Shown: positions 21,865 to 35,300 of the stretch, in pieces
Layout: each line of letters opens with the position of its first letter
Numbering within the stretch: the first letter of the stretch is position 1
Origin: Costus lasius
Taxonomy: Eukaryota; Streptophyta; Magnoliopsida; Zingiberales; Costaceae
DNA: 64,000 bases
Direction of reading: 5' to 3'
NCBI GenBank assembly: GCA_027563935.2
Contig: CM050451.1
Location: 35,045,565-35,109,564 of the forward strand
Position numbers and translations under genes: made by a program
The notes under the pieces: generated by a model
What the model was told of the DNA's origin: nothing
What the model saw: only the letters and a program-made list of their open reading frames with translations
Databases searched by the model: none

Positions 21865-23166
21865 CCCAGGGCCAACGAGTTTCCTTGCGAAGGCACACCC
21901 AGGTTAAAACTGGACTGGGGAAACCATTGCCACCACGTACTTTCTAAAGATAAGTGGGTGTGTCCCACGAGGGTGGGAAACAATTCACAACTCCACTGAT
22001 CGATAGCTTAGTGAGGGCAACGCGTTAGAAGGCTACTAGACTTGATATTTTAATTGAGGGTTTTTGTTTAAGGTCTCATCATCTCAGTTTTATCTTATGT
22101 CTATCATTACAGGCGTGCAATCCTATGGTGATAACATAACAATAAAACATCACAGGCATGCTTTAGCTTTTGTAAAGAAAGCAATAAAAGGATGATGTGA
22201 TCATAGCCCATTCAAGACATTGAACCAATCCATGCCAAAAAGGGGTTCAACTCTTGACCTAGGATTCAAGACCCAAGACGAGACCTAGCCTAGCCGACCT
22301 CTAGCTCTATCTTCAAGGTTGGCTCCAAGGTCCTTCTCTCATGGTTTAGCTCTCAAACCCTAGGGGTACACCCACAAGGTTCGGCCAATGCCATGGTCTT
22401 CCTCCAAGGAAGGTGCACCATCTAGCAAGCCACAAGAGGGATAGCACACAAGCACAAGGCTCGGCCAAACCCTAACTTGCGCCCCCATGCAAGGATGTGC
22501 CACCTTTGAAGCTTGTTGCGCCATCAGGCAAGGATGCGCAACCAAGCAAGCATGCACCTTGCTCCAAGTAGATGCGCCCCCCTAATCTTCTTCTTAGTTA
22601 AAAGTAAAAAGAAAAGCGGCACGCAGGCCTCACAAGGATACATCACAGGCATGCTAAGGGGCTTGACATATGACCATATCATCATGCACAATCAAGTACT
22701 TACTCATGCAATTCTACATGCTCATGAAAAATATAAAATCTGAAATTTTACTTTTTCATAAAACATGTCTCTCTTCCTTCCCTTCATATCACAAATCTTT
22801 GATTCTAGGTTTCTCTCAGGAGTCTACAAGAGGCATACCGGTTGCCCTGCTTGCAATCCCTAACTTGTTAGGATAAGGGCAATCACCCAGTCCATGCCCT
22901 ATCCCAACAAGTCTCTCAAGATAGGTCTATCCTATTATGAGAGGAGAAATTTTCTCTTCCACGTATGGGTCTATCCCATCACATGAAGAGAGCAAAGAAC
23001 CACAAGAAGTGAATTAGAAGTAAGAAACAAGAGACCTACAATTTTTCTACTTAAAGAAAAACCATGCGCCAACATCTATGCAATATGCGAAAATGTAGAT
23101 ATGGCATGTGAGCATGAAAAGCATGAAAGAACATCGTTCGAGGCTCGCAAGTAGCTTTGATACCAC
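21865..23166 (-). mobile_element. Cop2 leader fragment (second LTR family, minus strand)
   Basis: Sequence between the Cop1-a 3' LTR and the Cop2 5' LTR. It ends at a minus-strand primer-binding site (23154-23165, TGGTATCAAAGC), so it is the leader or early internal region of an element reading leftwards. No gag or pol motif is visible in these 1.3 kb; only short frames. Cop1-a seems to have inserted here. Confidence 0.65.
23154..23165 (-). promoter_or_regulatory. Cop2 primer-binding site
   Basis: Minus-strand TGGTATCAAAGC, one base from the LTR end; initiator tRNA-Met type. Confidence 0.85.
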
Positions 23167-23453
23167 TGTTGGGAAACCCCGGGGACATTTTACAATTTTA
23201 GAGCCATAGACATACATATTACGCAGCGGAAGAATGTCCCCGAAACAGGCTAGTCCCAAAAACCCAGTGAAGATCTCTTGCGAGGGGTTCAACATGATGT
23301 GATAGTAAGTACCTTTAAGCAATTAGAAGCTGATGTCGATGAAGGCGCCCAAGTGTTCGCCCTCTGCAGTCTCGCACACACAGATCTCTTGAGTTCTCTT
23401 CTTCCATGCCCGGTGCTAGCCTCGGGAAGAAGATCCAAGCCTTGTGCTCCTTC
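23167..23453 (-). repeat. Cop2 5' LTR, first segment
   Basis: + strand begins TGTTGGGAAACCCC. It is interrupted at 23453 by the solo LTR Cop1-b and resumes at 25154. It shares the short word GCAGCGGAA with Cop1 LTRs but is a different family. Confidence 0.8.
23449..23453 (+). repeat. Target-site duplication of Cop1-b, left copy
   Basis: CCTTC, matching 25149-25153. Confidence 0.93.
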
Positions 23454-25148
23454 TGAAAGTCCCCTATACTTGGGGGGGGGGGGGGGCGAAACCCTAGATA
23501 GGCGCATATAAAACTTTTGCAGCGGAAACAAGGGTTTCAAGAGGATCTATGCATGAGATATGATCAACTATAATCGATTGCAAAGATAAGTAAGGAGTCA
23601 TACCATCGCCATTGCTTTGGATGGCGCCTTGGAAGAAGAGAGCAAATGGGATCTCCTCCAAAAGATGCGCACACAAGAAGATGTCGCCTACTCCTTGTTG
23701 ATCCTTGTGCTAGCAAGGTTCTCCAAGTGAACCTGATCGAATGGAAGGGAAGAGAAGAATTCTTTTGCTTGGCGAGACCTCTCCCTTATCGTCAATGCTT
23801 CTCCACCCGAATGTGTCGAGAGCCAAAAAGAGAGACGACAATAGGGCAAGAGAAGAAGCGTGAAGAGAGGCAACGTGAGGCGTGTCCACGATTAGAGAAC
23901 ATGTTATCCAAAAATAGCAAACCACTTCTCAACGTTCACGCGCTCATGAACAAGTCGCAAACCTCTTCTCCCTTGAACCTTGCGCTCACTTGATGAGCCG
24001 GTTCAATTTGGTTTGGTTCAAAGACCAATTAACCCAAGCGATTTGGTCTAGATCATATTAAACCCTAAGGTTCCAGATCTAACCGTTCATCTCCTGATGC
24101 TCTTGATCTTACCGATCTAGCATCAATTCTCTCGATCGAAGCTTACCGATCTCAAGCCCTAATCAATCTAACATGATCAGACCAGATCTAACTCACAATC
24201 AGAGATTAAATCCCTTTAAACTGAACCCAAACAATTCAGTCCACACGATCTGACTTAAGTAAGCCATATCATCAAATTGTGCGACCCTAAGGGTTTCCTT
24301 TAAATGTCGGTAACGATAACTTACGTTATCACGATCAGTGAGGGGTATCTAGCAACACATCACTGTCTCCCGATATAAAGGAAAGAGTCTTCCAAGACTA
24401 CACCCAAACCACAGCACAAGTGTGAATCCAGTTCACAAGGCATACATGCTTCCTTTGCCACTGGATGTTCTTTATTGGACAAGCGTGTCAAGCCTGTAAC
24501 TCCAATATGATGAGCATGATTAGATCAGATGAACATAGTCATCTGGGTATGGCCATACACTTTCTCAATCATCTCATCCAGGGGGCCCCTTTAGAACATC
24601 ACACTCCAAACTAGGAGATGGCAATCCTATGTCTATCACCAGTGCCCTAACATGACTCATGCTCACCATCCAAGATAGTCTATAACCATTATGTTTCAAA
24701 TGATATCGAACTACCTCAAAACAATGCCAATCATCATTTAGAAACACAAGTGATCTCAAGTCAGAGGAAGTATGCCACTTGTTCGCATACAAGGATTATT
24801 CACATTGTGACAAGCAATTGAACATCCTAGTAGGGTCTGTCCAGTACATCCAATGTACCCATGAGTCTACATCTTATTCCATGCTCGAAGCATCCTATAA
24901 GATTAGAACACATATTAGTCTCAATCACATCAAGGTTGTCTCATGTTCACCAAGATATCTCGACTAAGGACTATACTGCATGTCAGCCTAGCTGAACATC
25001 ATTGAGACATTATTCAGAAGTATACATATTGCAGCAGATAATGTAACAACCTGAATAACAACCATTGCCTTTATAAACATGAAGTTTATACATGATACTG
25101 ATATAATCCCAAGGCCTCAAACATTAGCCTTACGGGCATACCCCAACA
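23454..25148 (-). mobile_element. Cop1-b, solo LTR
   Basis: A single 1695-bp Cop1 LTR (+ strand TGAAAGTCCCC to ACCCCAACA) flanked on both sides by CCTTC with no internal sequence. This is the footprint of an element lost by recombination between its two LTRs. It has a 15-base G run near 23472-23486 inside the terminal stem region. Confidence 0.95.
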
Positions 25149-25153
25149 CCTTC
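25149..25153 (+). repeat. Target-site duplication of Cop1-b, right copy
   Basis: CCTTC, matching 23449-23453. Confidence 0.93.
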
Positions 25154-25357
25154 TTCAAAGTATGCGCCACCTCCAAGGTAGATGCGCCAAAGATGAAGAA
25201 GGATGAGGGAGAGGGAAACCGCCAAGCATCAAGATAGAAGGAAGAAGCTTGCGGCTAGGGTTTGGAAGGAAGAAGAAGATGCGCCACTTCTTGGTGTTGT
25301 CGCCCCTCTACCCTTGCTTTCGCCTCTCCTCTTGTTGTCACGCCTCTAAGGATTGTC
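25154..25357 (-). repeat. Cop2 5' LTR, second segment
   Basis: Continuation of the Cop2 LTR after the solo LTR, cut at 25357 by Cop1-c. The last five bases TTGTC are the presumed left target copy for Cop1-c. The rest of this LTR must lie beyond the window. Confidence 0.7.
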
Positions 25358-27021
25358 TGAAAATCCGCTACCACGAGGGGACGAAACCCTAATAGGCGCA
25401 TGCAGAGGTTTTAACACAGCGGAAAAGGTTTCTAGATCGATGCATGCAGTATGATCAACTTTAATTTTGTATACATGAGAATCGATCCTTACCGATGCCA
25501 TTTCTTGGATGGTGTCAAGGAAGTAGAGAGTCAAACGCTTCTCCTCCAAATGGTGCGCACACAAGGTGATCAATGCGCCTACTCCCTTAGTGCTCCTTGT
25601 GCTAGCAAGGTTCCAAGGTCTCCTGATCGAATGGAAGGGAAGGAGATGTTTTTTCTTCTTGGCCGAATCCTCTCCAAAGCCTCAAGGCGACACACAACGA
25701 GTGAATCTCTAGAGAGAGGGGCGAGAGGTGAGAATAAAACTTCTCTTGGCGTGAACGTGAGGCGTGGCCTCATGGCTTCTAAAAATAGCAAACCACCAAC
25801 GTTCATGCGACCATGGGTTTACCCAAACGCATTTTGCTCTCCCCTTGAACCATGCGCTCACATGATGAGCTGGTTCAATTTCGGTTTGGTTCAAAGACCA
25901 ATTAAGCCAAGCATCTGGTTCAGATCACAATAAACCCTAAAGGTTCAAGATCCAACCGTTCATCTCTTGATGCTCTTGATCTCACCGATCTAGCATCAAT
26001 TCTCTCGATCGAAGCTTACCGATCTCAAGCCCTAATCAATCAAACATGATCAGACCAGATCTCACTTACAATCAGAGATTAAATCCCTTTAAACTGAACC
26101 AGAACAATTCAGTCCACACGATCTGACTTAAGTAAGCCATATCATCAAATTGTGCGACCCTAAGGGTTTCCTTTAAATGTCGGTAACGATAACTTACGTT
26201 ATCACGATCAGTGAGGGGTATCTAGCAACACATCACTGTCTCCCGATATAAAGGAAAGAGTCTTCCAAGACTACACCCAAACCACAGCACAAGTGTGAAC
26301 CCAACTCACTAGGCATATGTGTTTCCTTTGCCACTGGACGTTCTTATTGGACAAGCGTGTCAAGCCTGTAATTCCAATATGATGAGAATGATTAGATCAG
26401 ATGATCAAAGTCATCTGGGTATGGCCATACACTTTCTCAATCATCTCATCCAGGGGGCCCCTATAGAACATCACACTCCAATCAAGGAGACGGCAATCCT
26501 ATATCTATCACTAGTGCCCTAACATGACTCATGCTCATTATCCAAGATAATCTATAACCATTATGTTTCAAATGATATCGAACTACCTCAAAACAATGCC
26601 AATCATCATTTAGAAACACAAGTGATCTCAAGTCAGAGGAAATATGCTACTTGTTTGCATATAAGGATTATTCACATTGTGACAAGCAATTGAATATCCT
26701 AAGTAGGGTCTGTCCAGTACATCCAATGTAGCCATGAGTCTACATCTTATTCCATGCTCGAAGCATCCTATAAGATTAGAACACATATTAGTCTTAATCA
26801 TATCAAGGCTGTCTCATGTTCACCAAGATATCTCGACTAAGGACAAAACTGCATGTCAGCCAAGCTGAACAGCATTGAGACATTATTCAGAAGTATACAT
26901 ATTGCAGCAGATGATGTAACAACCTGAATAACAACCATTGCCTTTATAAACGTAGAGTTTAAACATGATACTGAAATAATCCCAAGGCTTCAAACATTAG
27001 CCTTAAGGGCATACCCCAACA
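25358..27021 (-). repeat. Cop1-c 3' LTR
   Basis: 1664 bp, + strand TGAAAATCCGC to ACCCCAACA. Its U5 end lacks the clean CCCC/GGGG stem found in most other copies. It carries the GATAAC-TTAC-GTTATC inverted repeat near 26190. Confidence 0.92.
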
Positions 27022-27041
27022 ATCTCCCACTTGCACTTAAT

Positions 27042-30000
27042 CTAATGGTTGAGAAATCTCAAACCCATATTATTACAGTGCTTCTCATGCTTCTGCTGCG
27101 CCAGAGGCATAGTAAGCGGGTCAGCTAGATTATCATCTGTATGAACCTTGCAGATTTTGATCTCACCACGATTAATGATCTCCCGGATCAAGTGAAACCT
27201 TCTCTGTATGTGCTTGGACTTCTGGTGTGACCGTGGTTCCTTTGCTTGAGCTATAGCTCCAGTGTTATCACAGAAGATAACCAATGGATCTGCACTCGAA
27301 GGAACAACACCAAGTTCCTGAACGAACTTACGAATCCAGACTGCCTCCTTGGATGCTTCCGAGGCTGCAACATACTCGGCTTCTGTAGTGGAATCAGCAA
27401 CAATTGACTGTTTGAAACTTTTCCACACCACTGCTCCTCCATTCAAGCTAAAAACATAGCCTGATTGCGATCGGAAATCATCCTGGTCAGATTGGAACGA
27501 AGCGTCAGTATATCCTTCAATACTGAGTTCTTCCTGACCTCCATAAATCAAGAACATATCTTTGGTCCTCCGAAGATATTTCAAAATGTTCTTGACTGCA
27601 ATCCAGTGTGCCTTACCTGGATTACTTTGGAATCGACTGGTTACGCTTAACCCGTAAGCGACGTCTGGGCGAGTACACAACATCGCATACATAATGGACC
27701 CAATAGCCGAAGCATAAGGCGTATTGTCCATTTCATCTTTATCAGTCTGTGTTTGTGGACACTGACTCTTTGAAAGATTCAGACCATGTCTGACTGGAAG
27801 ATATCCTCTTTTAGAATTCTCTAAATGAAATCTCTCAAGGACTTTATCGATGTAAGTACTCTGTCACAGCCCGAGAAGCCTCTTAGATCTATCTCTGTAG
27901 ATCTTCACACCTAATACATAGGCTGCTTCTCTTAAATCTTTCATCTGGAAACATTTTCTTAACCATGCTTTGACAGCATGTAGTTCAGGAATATCGTTTC
28001 CAATGATCAAGATATCATCGACGTAGAGGACTAGGAAAGTAATCACGCTCCCACTAAACCTCTTATATACACACGGGTCATCTTCATTCTTGATGAAACC
28101 AAACTTACAGATTGATTCATCAAAACGAATATTCCAGCTTCGCGATGCTTGTTTAAGTCCATAAATGGACTTCTTTAATTTGCATATTTTATGACGATCT
28201 GATGGATTAGTGAAACCTTCAGGTTGTGTCATGTACACATCCTGTTCTAGAGTTCCATTAAGGAAAGCGGTCTTCACATCCATTTGCCAGATCTCATAAT
28301 CATAATATGCAGCTATCGCGAGAATAATCCGAATAGACTTGAACATGGCTACAGGAGAGAAAGTTTCATCATAATCTATCCCGTAGATTTGTTTGAAACC
28401 TTTCGCAACTAGCCTGCCTTTATAGGTAACCACGTTACCATCCATGTCAATCTTCTTCTTGAAGATCCACTTACAGCCTATAGGGATTACTCCCGGAGGC
28501 GGATCAACCAAATCCCAGACTTGGTTATCAGACATGGAGTCCATCTCGGCGCGCATAGCTTCAAGCCATCTCGCTGAGTCCGGTCCACTGACCGCATCCG
28601 CATAAGTGAGGGGTTCATCATCAATGATGTAGACTCCGTCATAGCGCTCAGGCTGTCGACGGATCCTTCCCGATCTTCGCGGTTCCCGTGATATCTGAGC
28701 CTCAGGTTGTTCAATAACCTGATCTCCTGGCTCAGGCTCATCCAACTGTGCTTGACTACTTTGTCCTGGATCTGGATTCTCATCCAGCTTTATTTCTCTC
28801 CCACTGGCCTCTTGCAGAAGAAATTCCTTCTCAAGAAAAATAGCCGTCCGAGCAACAAATACCTTGTTCTCCTCAGGATTGTAGAAATAGTAACCCTTAG
28901 TTTCTTTAGGGTAACCGACAAAGATATATTTATCAGATCTGCTCTCCAGTTTCCCAGAGGTGAGCTTTTTGACATAAGCCTCGCAACCCCAGATTTTAAT
29001 AAATGTCAAGCTTGGCTGTTTCCCATACCATAACTCATATGGAGTCTTAGAAACGGCCTTGGATGGCACTCAGTTTAGTACCTTTGCAGCTGTTTCCAGT
29101 GCAAATCCCCAAAAGGAGTAAGGTAGAGTAGCCTGACTCATCATTGAACGAACCATATCAAGTAAGGTTCTATTTCTCCTCTCGGACACACCATTCCATT
29201 GCGGTGTTCCTGGCGGAGTGAGCTGTGAGATAATCCCACACTCCTTCAGATAGTCAGTAAACTCTCGACTCAAGTATTCACCACCTCGATCTGAACGAAG
29301 TGCCTTGATATTTCGGCCTAGCTGATTTTGTACTTCATTTTTGAACTCTTTGAACTTGTCAAAAGATTCACTCTTATGTCTCATTAAATAGACATAACCA
29401 TACCTACTGAAATCATCAGTAAAGGTAATGAAGTATGAATAGCCACATCTGGCATGTTTACTAAATGGCCCACACACATCGCTGTGAATGAGGTCTAGTA
29501 AACCTGAAGCCCTTTGACCTTTATTAGAAAAAGGAGACTTCGTCATTTTACCCATTAAACAAGCTTGGCATGTATCAAGCTCCTCATAGGAGAATGATCC
29601 CAGCAGTCCATGGTCATGCAACCGCTTAATGCGTTTCTTGTTAATATGGCCTAAACGACTATGCCATAGCAAGGTGCTGTCATCAGCATACTTGGCTTTC
29701 TTATTATCAATTTGTTGTACAGAACATTCCATGTCCAACATGAATAACCCATTGTTAATTGAGCCAGTAGCATAAATAATATTATCAAGAGAAATATAAC
29801 ACTTTGAAAATTTGCATTCAAAGGAAAACCCTTTCCTGACAAGAGCAGGAATAGAGATAATATTCTTAGTTATGCTTGGTACAAAATAACAATTGTCCAG
29901 TTCTAATACAAGACCAGATGGTAAAGAGATGTGATATTCTCCTACAGCAACAGCAGCAACCCGTGCCCCGTTACCAACTCGTAGGTCCACCTCATGCTGT

Positions 30001-30626
30001 CCCACCTGTCTTCTTCTCTTGAGTTCCTGTACATTTGAACAAATGTGAACTCCACATGCAATGTCCAACACCCATGAAATAGAAGAAGAAGATACTATGA
30101 CTTCAGTCACGTAAATACCTGAGCTAGAAGCGAAAGGCTTACTTCCCTTCTTATCTCCTTGGAGCGCTTTACAGTCCTTTTTCCAGTGACCCAACTGGCC
30201 ACAATGGAAACATCTGTATTCCTTCGACTGCTTTATCTTTTGCTTTAGAGCCTTGTTGTAGCTCTTGATAGGGGCTTTGCCCTTCTTCCCCTTCTTCTTG
30301 TTCCTGGAAGGAACGATTAGGACAGAGGATGAAGGCGTTCCCTTCTCACGAGACTGAGTCTGCTCTGTAGTCAAGAGCATGTTCAGCAACTCTGCCGGCG
30401 TACAGTCGATCTTGTTCATATTAAAATTAATAATGAATGGATCGAAAGAGGCCGGGAGAGACTGCAGAATAATGTCTACAACAAGCTCCTGATTGATGGT
30501 GTGTCCCAGTTTCTCTAGAGCCTCCTTGTACCCAATCATCTTGAGTACGTGAGCTCCCACTGGACTCCCTTCAGCCAGTTTGCTCTGAAAGAAAAGTTTT
30601 GTCAAATTATAGCATTCAGTCCTCGC
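27042..30626 (-). pseudogene. Cop1-c gag-pol, 5'-truncated by Gyp2
   Basis: Polyprotein frame from within gag (at the ARTE-YNLTKL segment) to the natural stop at 27042. Present: CCHC knuckle, protease box (here LDIAC, where the other copies have LDTAC), integrase HHCC and DDE residues, RT with LYVDD, and RNase H. Two in-frame stops: CGA to TGA at 29070-29072 (integrase end) and TGC to TGA at 27864-27866 (after RT). About the first 100 residues of gag are separated by Gyp2. The gag/knuckle linker differs from the other copies (QSREKG insertion), suggesting a distinct subfamily. Confidence 0.93.
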
Positions 30627-32216
30627 TGATGGAGGGGCAAACTCTGCCCCAAGGAGGTCTGGAAGGGCTAGGAGGAAGCCCATCAGATATGGCTTTTCCT
30701 CCTAGGTCATCTTTCTTTCCTTATTTGCACTTTCCTTATTTGCCTTGAATAAAGCTCTAGTGCACTGCGTAGTTTCCTTATTTAGTCATGCATGACCTCC
30801 TAGAATAGTCTACTGGCTTTTGTGTCAATAATTGGGCAGGTTATAGCCCAGCTCAAGGGAAGCTAGGAAGCTCAAGCTAAGCCACTCAGGTGGAGCTCCA
30901 AATATGGAAGGAAGCACTTCAACTAGAGACTTTAAGTTGAAGGGGCTTACAATGAATGCAACTCCACCTTCCAAATCAACCAAGGCGCCACCCAACATGA
31001 TGAAGAATTCGAATGAAAGAAATCAGCCCACAAATTGCCAATTGAGGAGCCACCAATGCGCCTAGCCATCAAGAATCCATCTAGATCCACAAATCAAGGG
31101 ACCACCATCTAGATCCACAATTTGAGGAGCCACCTTTGGAAGTCTTTAGCCGCCCATGCTCTTGAAGGAATGCTTTCGAAATTCAAATGGGGCGCCATCT
31201 CAAATAAGGAAGGAGCTCAAGAAGAAATCGGCCACAAGGAGCTCCATCAAAAGAAGGATTTCGAAATTCAAAAATTGCCAAGGAAATGTTTTAATTGAGC
31301 ATTAACTTCTTTCCCTACCTTTGTGATTGCGCCTAGGGTAAATTGTCACCCTTGCCCATGGCTTGTTGAGCCTATAAATTGTAATCCTCCCCTCTTTGTC
31401 TATTAGTTGCCTAGTGAAAAAAAATCATTGTGTTAGCATTGGTGCTTGTGTCGCCTAAGAGTTTTCTATCTTCCCCCTTCCTCTAAAGGGCCGAGCCCTT
31501 TCCCTTCTCCCCTCTCTTCTCAAGCCCTCAACGCATCCTAACTACTTGAAGATCTCTTACACATCCTTGGCGAGCCCCATAGAGGATCCCTCAACCTTGG
31601 TCTCGGCAAAGCACTAGGAGGTTCTTGGAAGCATCAACACTCTCGGCCAATAAGGAATGCTTGCATCTTGAAGACTTTCGGCTAAGTTCTTTCCCTCTCC
31701 CTTCTTTAGATCTTAAGAACTTGGTTCTACACTAATCTGAATTCTTATTCAAGGTGGCGCAAGGACTTGGTGATCTCCCTCTAAGCGCAAGGCCTTTCTT
31801 CCCCTCCCCCTTTTCTCTTTAGTTAAAGTGTTAAGGGAACTTGTGAGGCTTAACCTCCCCCTTAGTTTTAATTTGTAATATGAATCCGTGGTGTGTACGG
31901 ATCTCGTTTGTCTGTGTTTGCTTGTAATGATGCAATACCTTCCATCAGAGTAGGACCGTTGAAGATCGGGACGATACGATCCTTCTATTCTCAAGGGTCG
32001 CTCTGTGAGTATTCCTACTAGTCATTTCATTTCGTAGTTTAAAGTGTCATTTCTTTTAGTAGACTTAGTGTCGTTTTCTCTATCTATAAAATACAAAAAA
32101 ATTATTTTCTAACTCCATTAGAGTAACTTCGGGTTTTATCTAAAAATACAAAAAATATATTTTCGTAAAGCATTGTTTGCATGCACCCTTATTTGTGAGT
32201 GATCCCACCTCCATCA
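30627..32216 (+). repeat. Gyp2 5' LTR
   Basis: 1590 bp from TGATGGAGGGG to CCTCCATCA, with a 9-bp perfect terminal inverted repeat (TGATGGAGG/CCTCCATCA). Probable TATA box at 31373-31379 followed by a GTGAAAAAAAATC stretch. The last 204 bp (from 32013) have no counterpart in the window because the 3' LTR is interrupted. Confidence 0.95.
31373..31379 (+). promoter_or_regulatory. Putative TATA box of Gyp2 5' LTR
   Basis: TATAAAT in the context GCCTATAAATTG, 746 bp into the LTR; the identical site is at 37681-37687 in the 3' LTR. Transcription would start some 30 bp downstream (inference). Confidence 0.6.
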
Positions 32217-32219
32217 GTT

Positions 32220-32231
32220 TGGTATCAGAGC
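32220..32231 (+). promoter_or_regulatory. Gyp2 primer-binding site
   Basis: TGGTATCAGAGC, three bases after the 5' LTR; initiator tRNA-Met type. Confidence 0.93.
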
Positions 32232-32399
32232 CTATCTTAGAATAGAATTTTAGCCTCAAAACTAATTTTCAACTTCTAAGACTTTTCTTGGACCTAGGTG
32301 TTTTAAAGAAGTGGTTTTCATAATCTGCTACTATACTTATCATAATACTTTTAGTAGCCTTATTTTTAAAACTACTCTTCTTTCAAAACTACTACCACA

Positions 32400-35300
32400 A
32401 TGACTACTAGATCTGGTGCAAACTACAATAACCACCCTGAAACTGAACCTGACAGAATTGATAGGATGTATCAAATGATGGTAGAGAGGTTTGACCAAAT
32501 GGAAACAAGGATGCAAAACCTAGAAACTAATAGAGGCTCTAGAACCCCTAGTCACACCTCAAATGGACCCATCCTAGAACCACCCACCCAAAACCATAGA
32601 GATCTTCCTAGGGAGGACCAAGAACCTGAATGGGAGGAGCCACGTGCTCAACCCTACCACAGACCTAGGGAGGATGAAGTGCAACGCAACATCAAACTCT
32701 CACCCCCAACCTTTAGTGGTTCCCTTGACCCTAGAGAGTTCTTAGATTGGGTAGACAAGCTCGAACGATATTTTGACTGGAGCATGATGCCTAGCCGGTC
32801 TAAGGTTAGGTTCACCCGATGTCTTTTAGAAGGTACTGCTAGGTTATACTGGACAAGCATAGAGAAGAACATAGAATTGTTTAGGCGCCCTCCTATTGAG
32901 AGATGGGAAGATATGCGAGACAAACTCAGGGAAAAATATGTCCCCCCTTATTTCCAACTTAAGATAATTGATGAAGCCATGAGCCTAGTCCAAGGTAGTC
33001 AAACTGTTACCGATTACACCACTAGGTTTGATGAGCTCCTTTTAAGGAGTGGCATCCATGAAGAAACCCATGTCTCCCTTAGCAGGTACAAGAATGGACT
33101 TAGACCCGAAATCAAAAGAGGAATGACCGATTTCCAAATAGAGTCTAGGGAAGTCGCTTACCAAAGAGCCTTAGAGGTAGAAGAAAACATAAAGAGAGCT
33201 TTTAGGAGAGAGTTAAGTTCCCCTATAACTTATCCTAAGGCACCCTCCTCAAGCCCCTCAAGCTCTCAACCCAAAGACCTAACATCAACACCCTCTAGAC
33301 CTAAGACTGTCCAAGAACCTAGAGTCACTTGCCATGCTTGCCGCCAAGTAGGACACTATATGAAAGACTGCCCCAAGAGAGTCCTGTACTTAGGTGAAGA
33401 AAAACGTGAAGAGACCTATGAGGAAAACCATGAAGAAACCCATAACCCTGACTCTGGATGTACGGTATGGGAAGAACTAGTTTATGATAGTGGTGAAGAG
33501 CAAAACCCCGACACCTTAGGAGTGGTTAGGTGCACCCTAATCAAACCTACCCCAACCGAGGACTGGCGTAGGACCAGTATTTTCCACACCTACACGAAAT
33601 GCAATGGCAACATGTGCAAAGTAGTGATAGATGGGGGAAGTAGTCTAAACGCGGTCTCTCACACAGCCTTAGTAAAATTCAACCTTAAGGCAGAACCGCA
33701 CCCCAATCCCTATAGCATATCCTGGGTCAATCAGTCTAGTGTCCTAGTCACCCATAGGTGCTTAGTGCCCCTTCAGTTTGCCATCTACCAAGGCAAGATT
33801 TGGTGTGACGTCATAACCATGGATGTCGCCCAAGTCTTACTCGGTCACCCGTGGTTATATGATATGGATGTTATCCACTACGCTCGGACTAACACCTATG
33901 TCTTTAGCCATGATGGGCAAAAGATCAAACTAAAGCCTTCCATGCCCAAGGAACTTAAGGCTGCCACCAATAAGGGTAGGATAGAGGAACCTAAGGAACC
34001 CAAGCCGACCATCCAACTCATAAGGCCCCATGCCTTTACCCAAGATTGCTTAGAGACCAATCAATTGTACTCCTTAGTCATTAAGGAAACCAACCCAGAT
34101 GAGGAGTCACCCATACCTAAAGAAGTTGAGACCCTACTCTCAGGGTACTCTGAGCTCACTAGAGATGAACTTCCCAATGGATTGCCTCCCCTTAGAGAAA
34201 TCCAACATGCGATAGACCTTGTCCCCGGTTCTACTCTCCCACACTTGCCCCACTATAGGATGAACCCCACTGAGCATCAAGAGCTCAAAAGACAAGTAGA
34301 TGAACTTTTAGACAAGGGTTTCATTAGGGAAAGCCTTAGCCCGTGTGCAGTACCCGCCCTTCTTACCCCAAAGAAGGATGGAAGCTGGCGCATGTGCATA
34401 GACTGTAGGGCAATGAACAGGATAACCATCAAGTATAGATTTCCCATCCCAAGATTAGATGACATGCTTGACATGCTAGTAGGTTCTAAGTGGTTTAGCA
34501 AGCTAGACCTTAGAAGTGGATACCACCAAGTTAGGATCAGACTAGGGGATGAGTGGAAGACAGCTTTTAAGACTAAGGATGGTTTATATGAATGGCTAGT
34601 CATGCCCTTTGGCCTCTCTAATGCCCCTTCAACCTTTATGAGATTGATGAACCAAGTCTTGAAGCCTTACATAGGAAGATTCCTAGTAGTTTACTTTGAT
34701 GACATCCTAATTTATAGCAAGACCCGAGAAGAACACATGGAACACCTTAGGAAAATCCTAGACTTACTTCAGGAAGAAAAGTTATATCTTAACCTGAAAA
34801 AGTGTTCTTTCCTCTCCCCTAGGGTTATCTTTTTAGGCTTCATAGTATCAGACCAAGGACTTCAAGCTGACCCTAGCAAGATCCAAGCCATCTTAGACTG
34901 GCCTAAACCCAAAACTTTGACTGAGATTAGGAGCTTCCATGGTCTAGCTGCTTTCTATAGAATATTCATTAGAAACTTTAGCACCATAGTAGCCCCTATA
35001 ACCAATTGTATGAAACAAGGTGAGTTTAGTTGGCCTAAGTCTGCTGGTAGAGCTTTTGTGGAGCTTAAGTCTAGAATGACCACTGCCCCAGTCCTAAGAT
35101 TACCTGACTTCTCTAAAGTTTTCATAGTGGACTGTGATGCCTCAGGAGTAGGAATAGGAGGTACCCTTAGTCAGGAAGGTCACCCCATAGCCTACTTTAG
35201 CGAGAAATTAAATGAGGCTAAACAAAGATACACCACCTATGATAAGGAATTCTATGCTGTAGTTCAATCTTTAAGGCACTGGAGACACTATCTGATACAT

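Larger units (their letters stand above)
25358..30626 (-). mobile_element. Cop1-c, copia element, 3' half (minus); 5' half beyond window
   Basis: 3' LTR (25358-27021), purine tract, and pol into gag, cut at 30626 by Gyp2. The first part of gag, the leader and the 5' LTR must lie to the right of the window because Gyp2 and everything nested in it intervene. Confidence 0.92.

Noticed and set aside
29070..30683. Open frame apparently beginning MGFLLALPDLLG and running into Cop1 gag
   Set aside because: The first residues are reverse-strand Gyp2 LTR read into Cop1-c gag; an insertion artefact, not a fusion gene.
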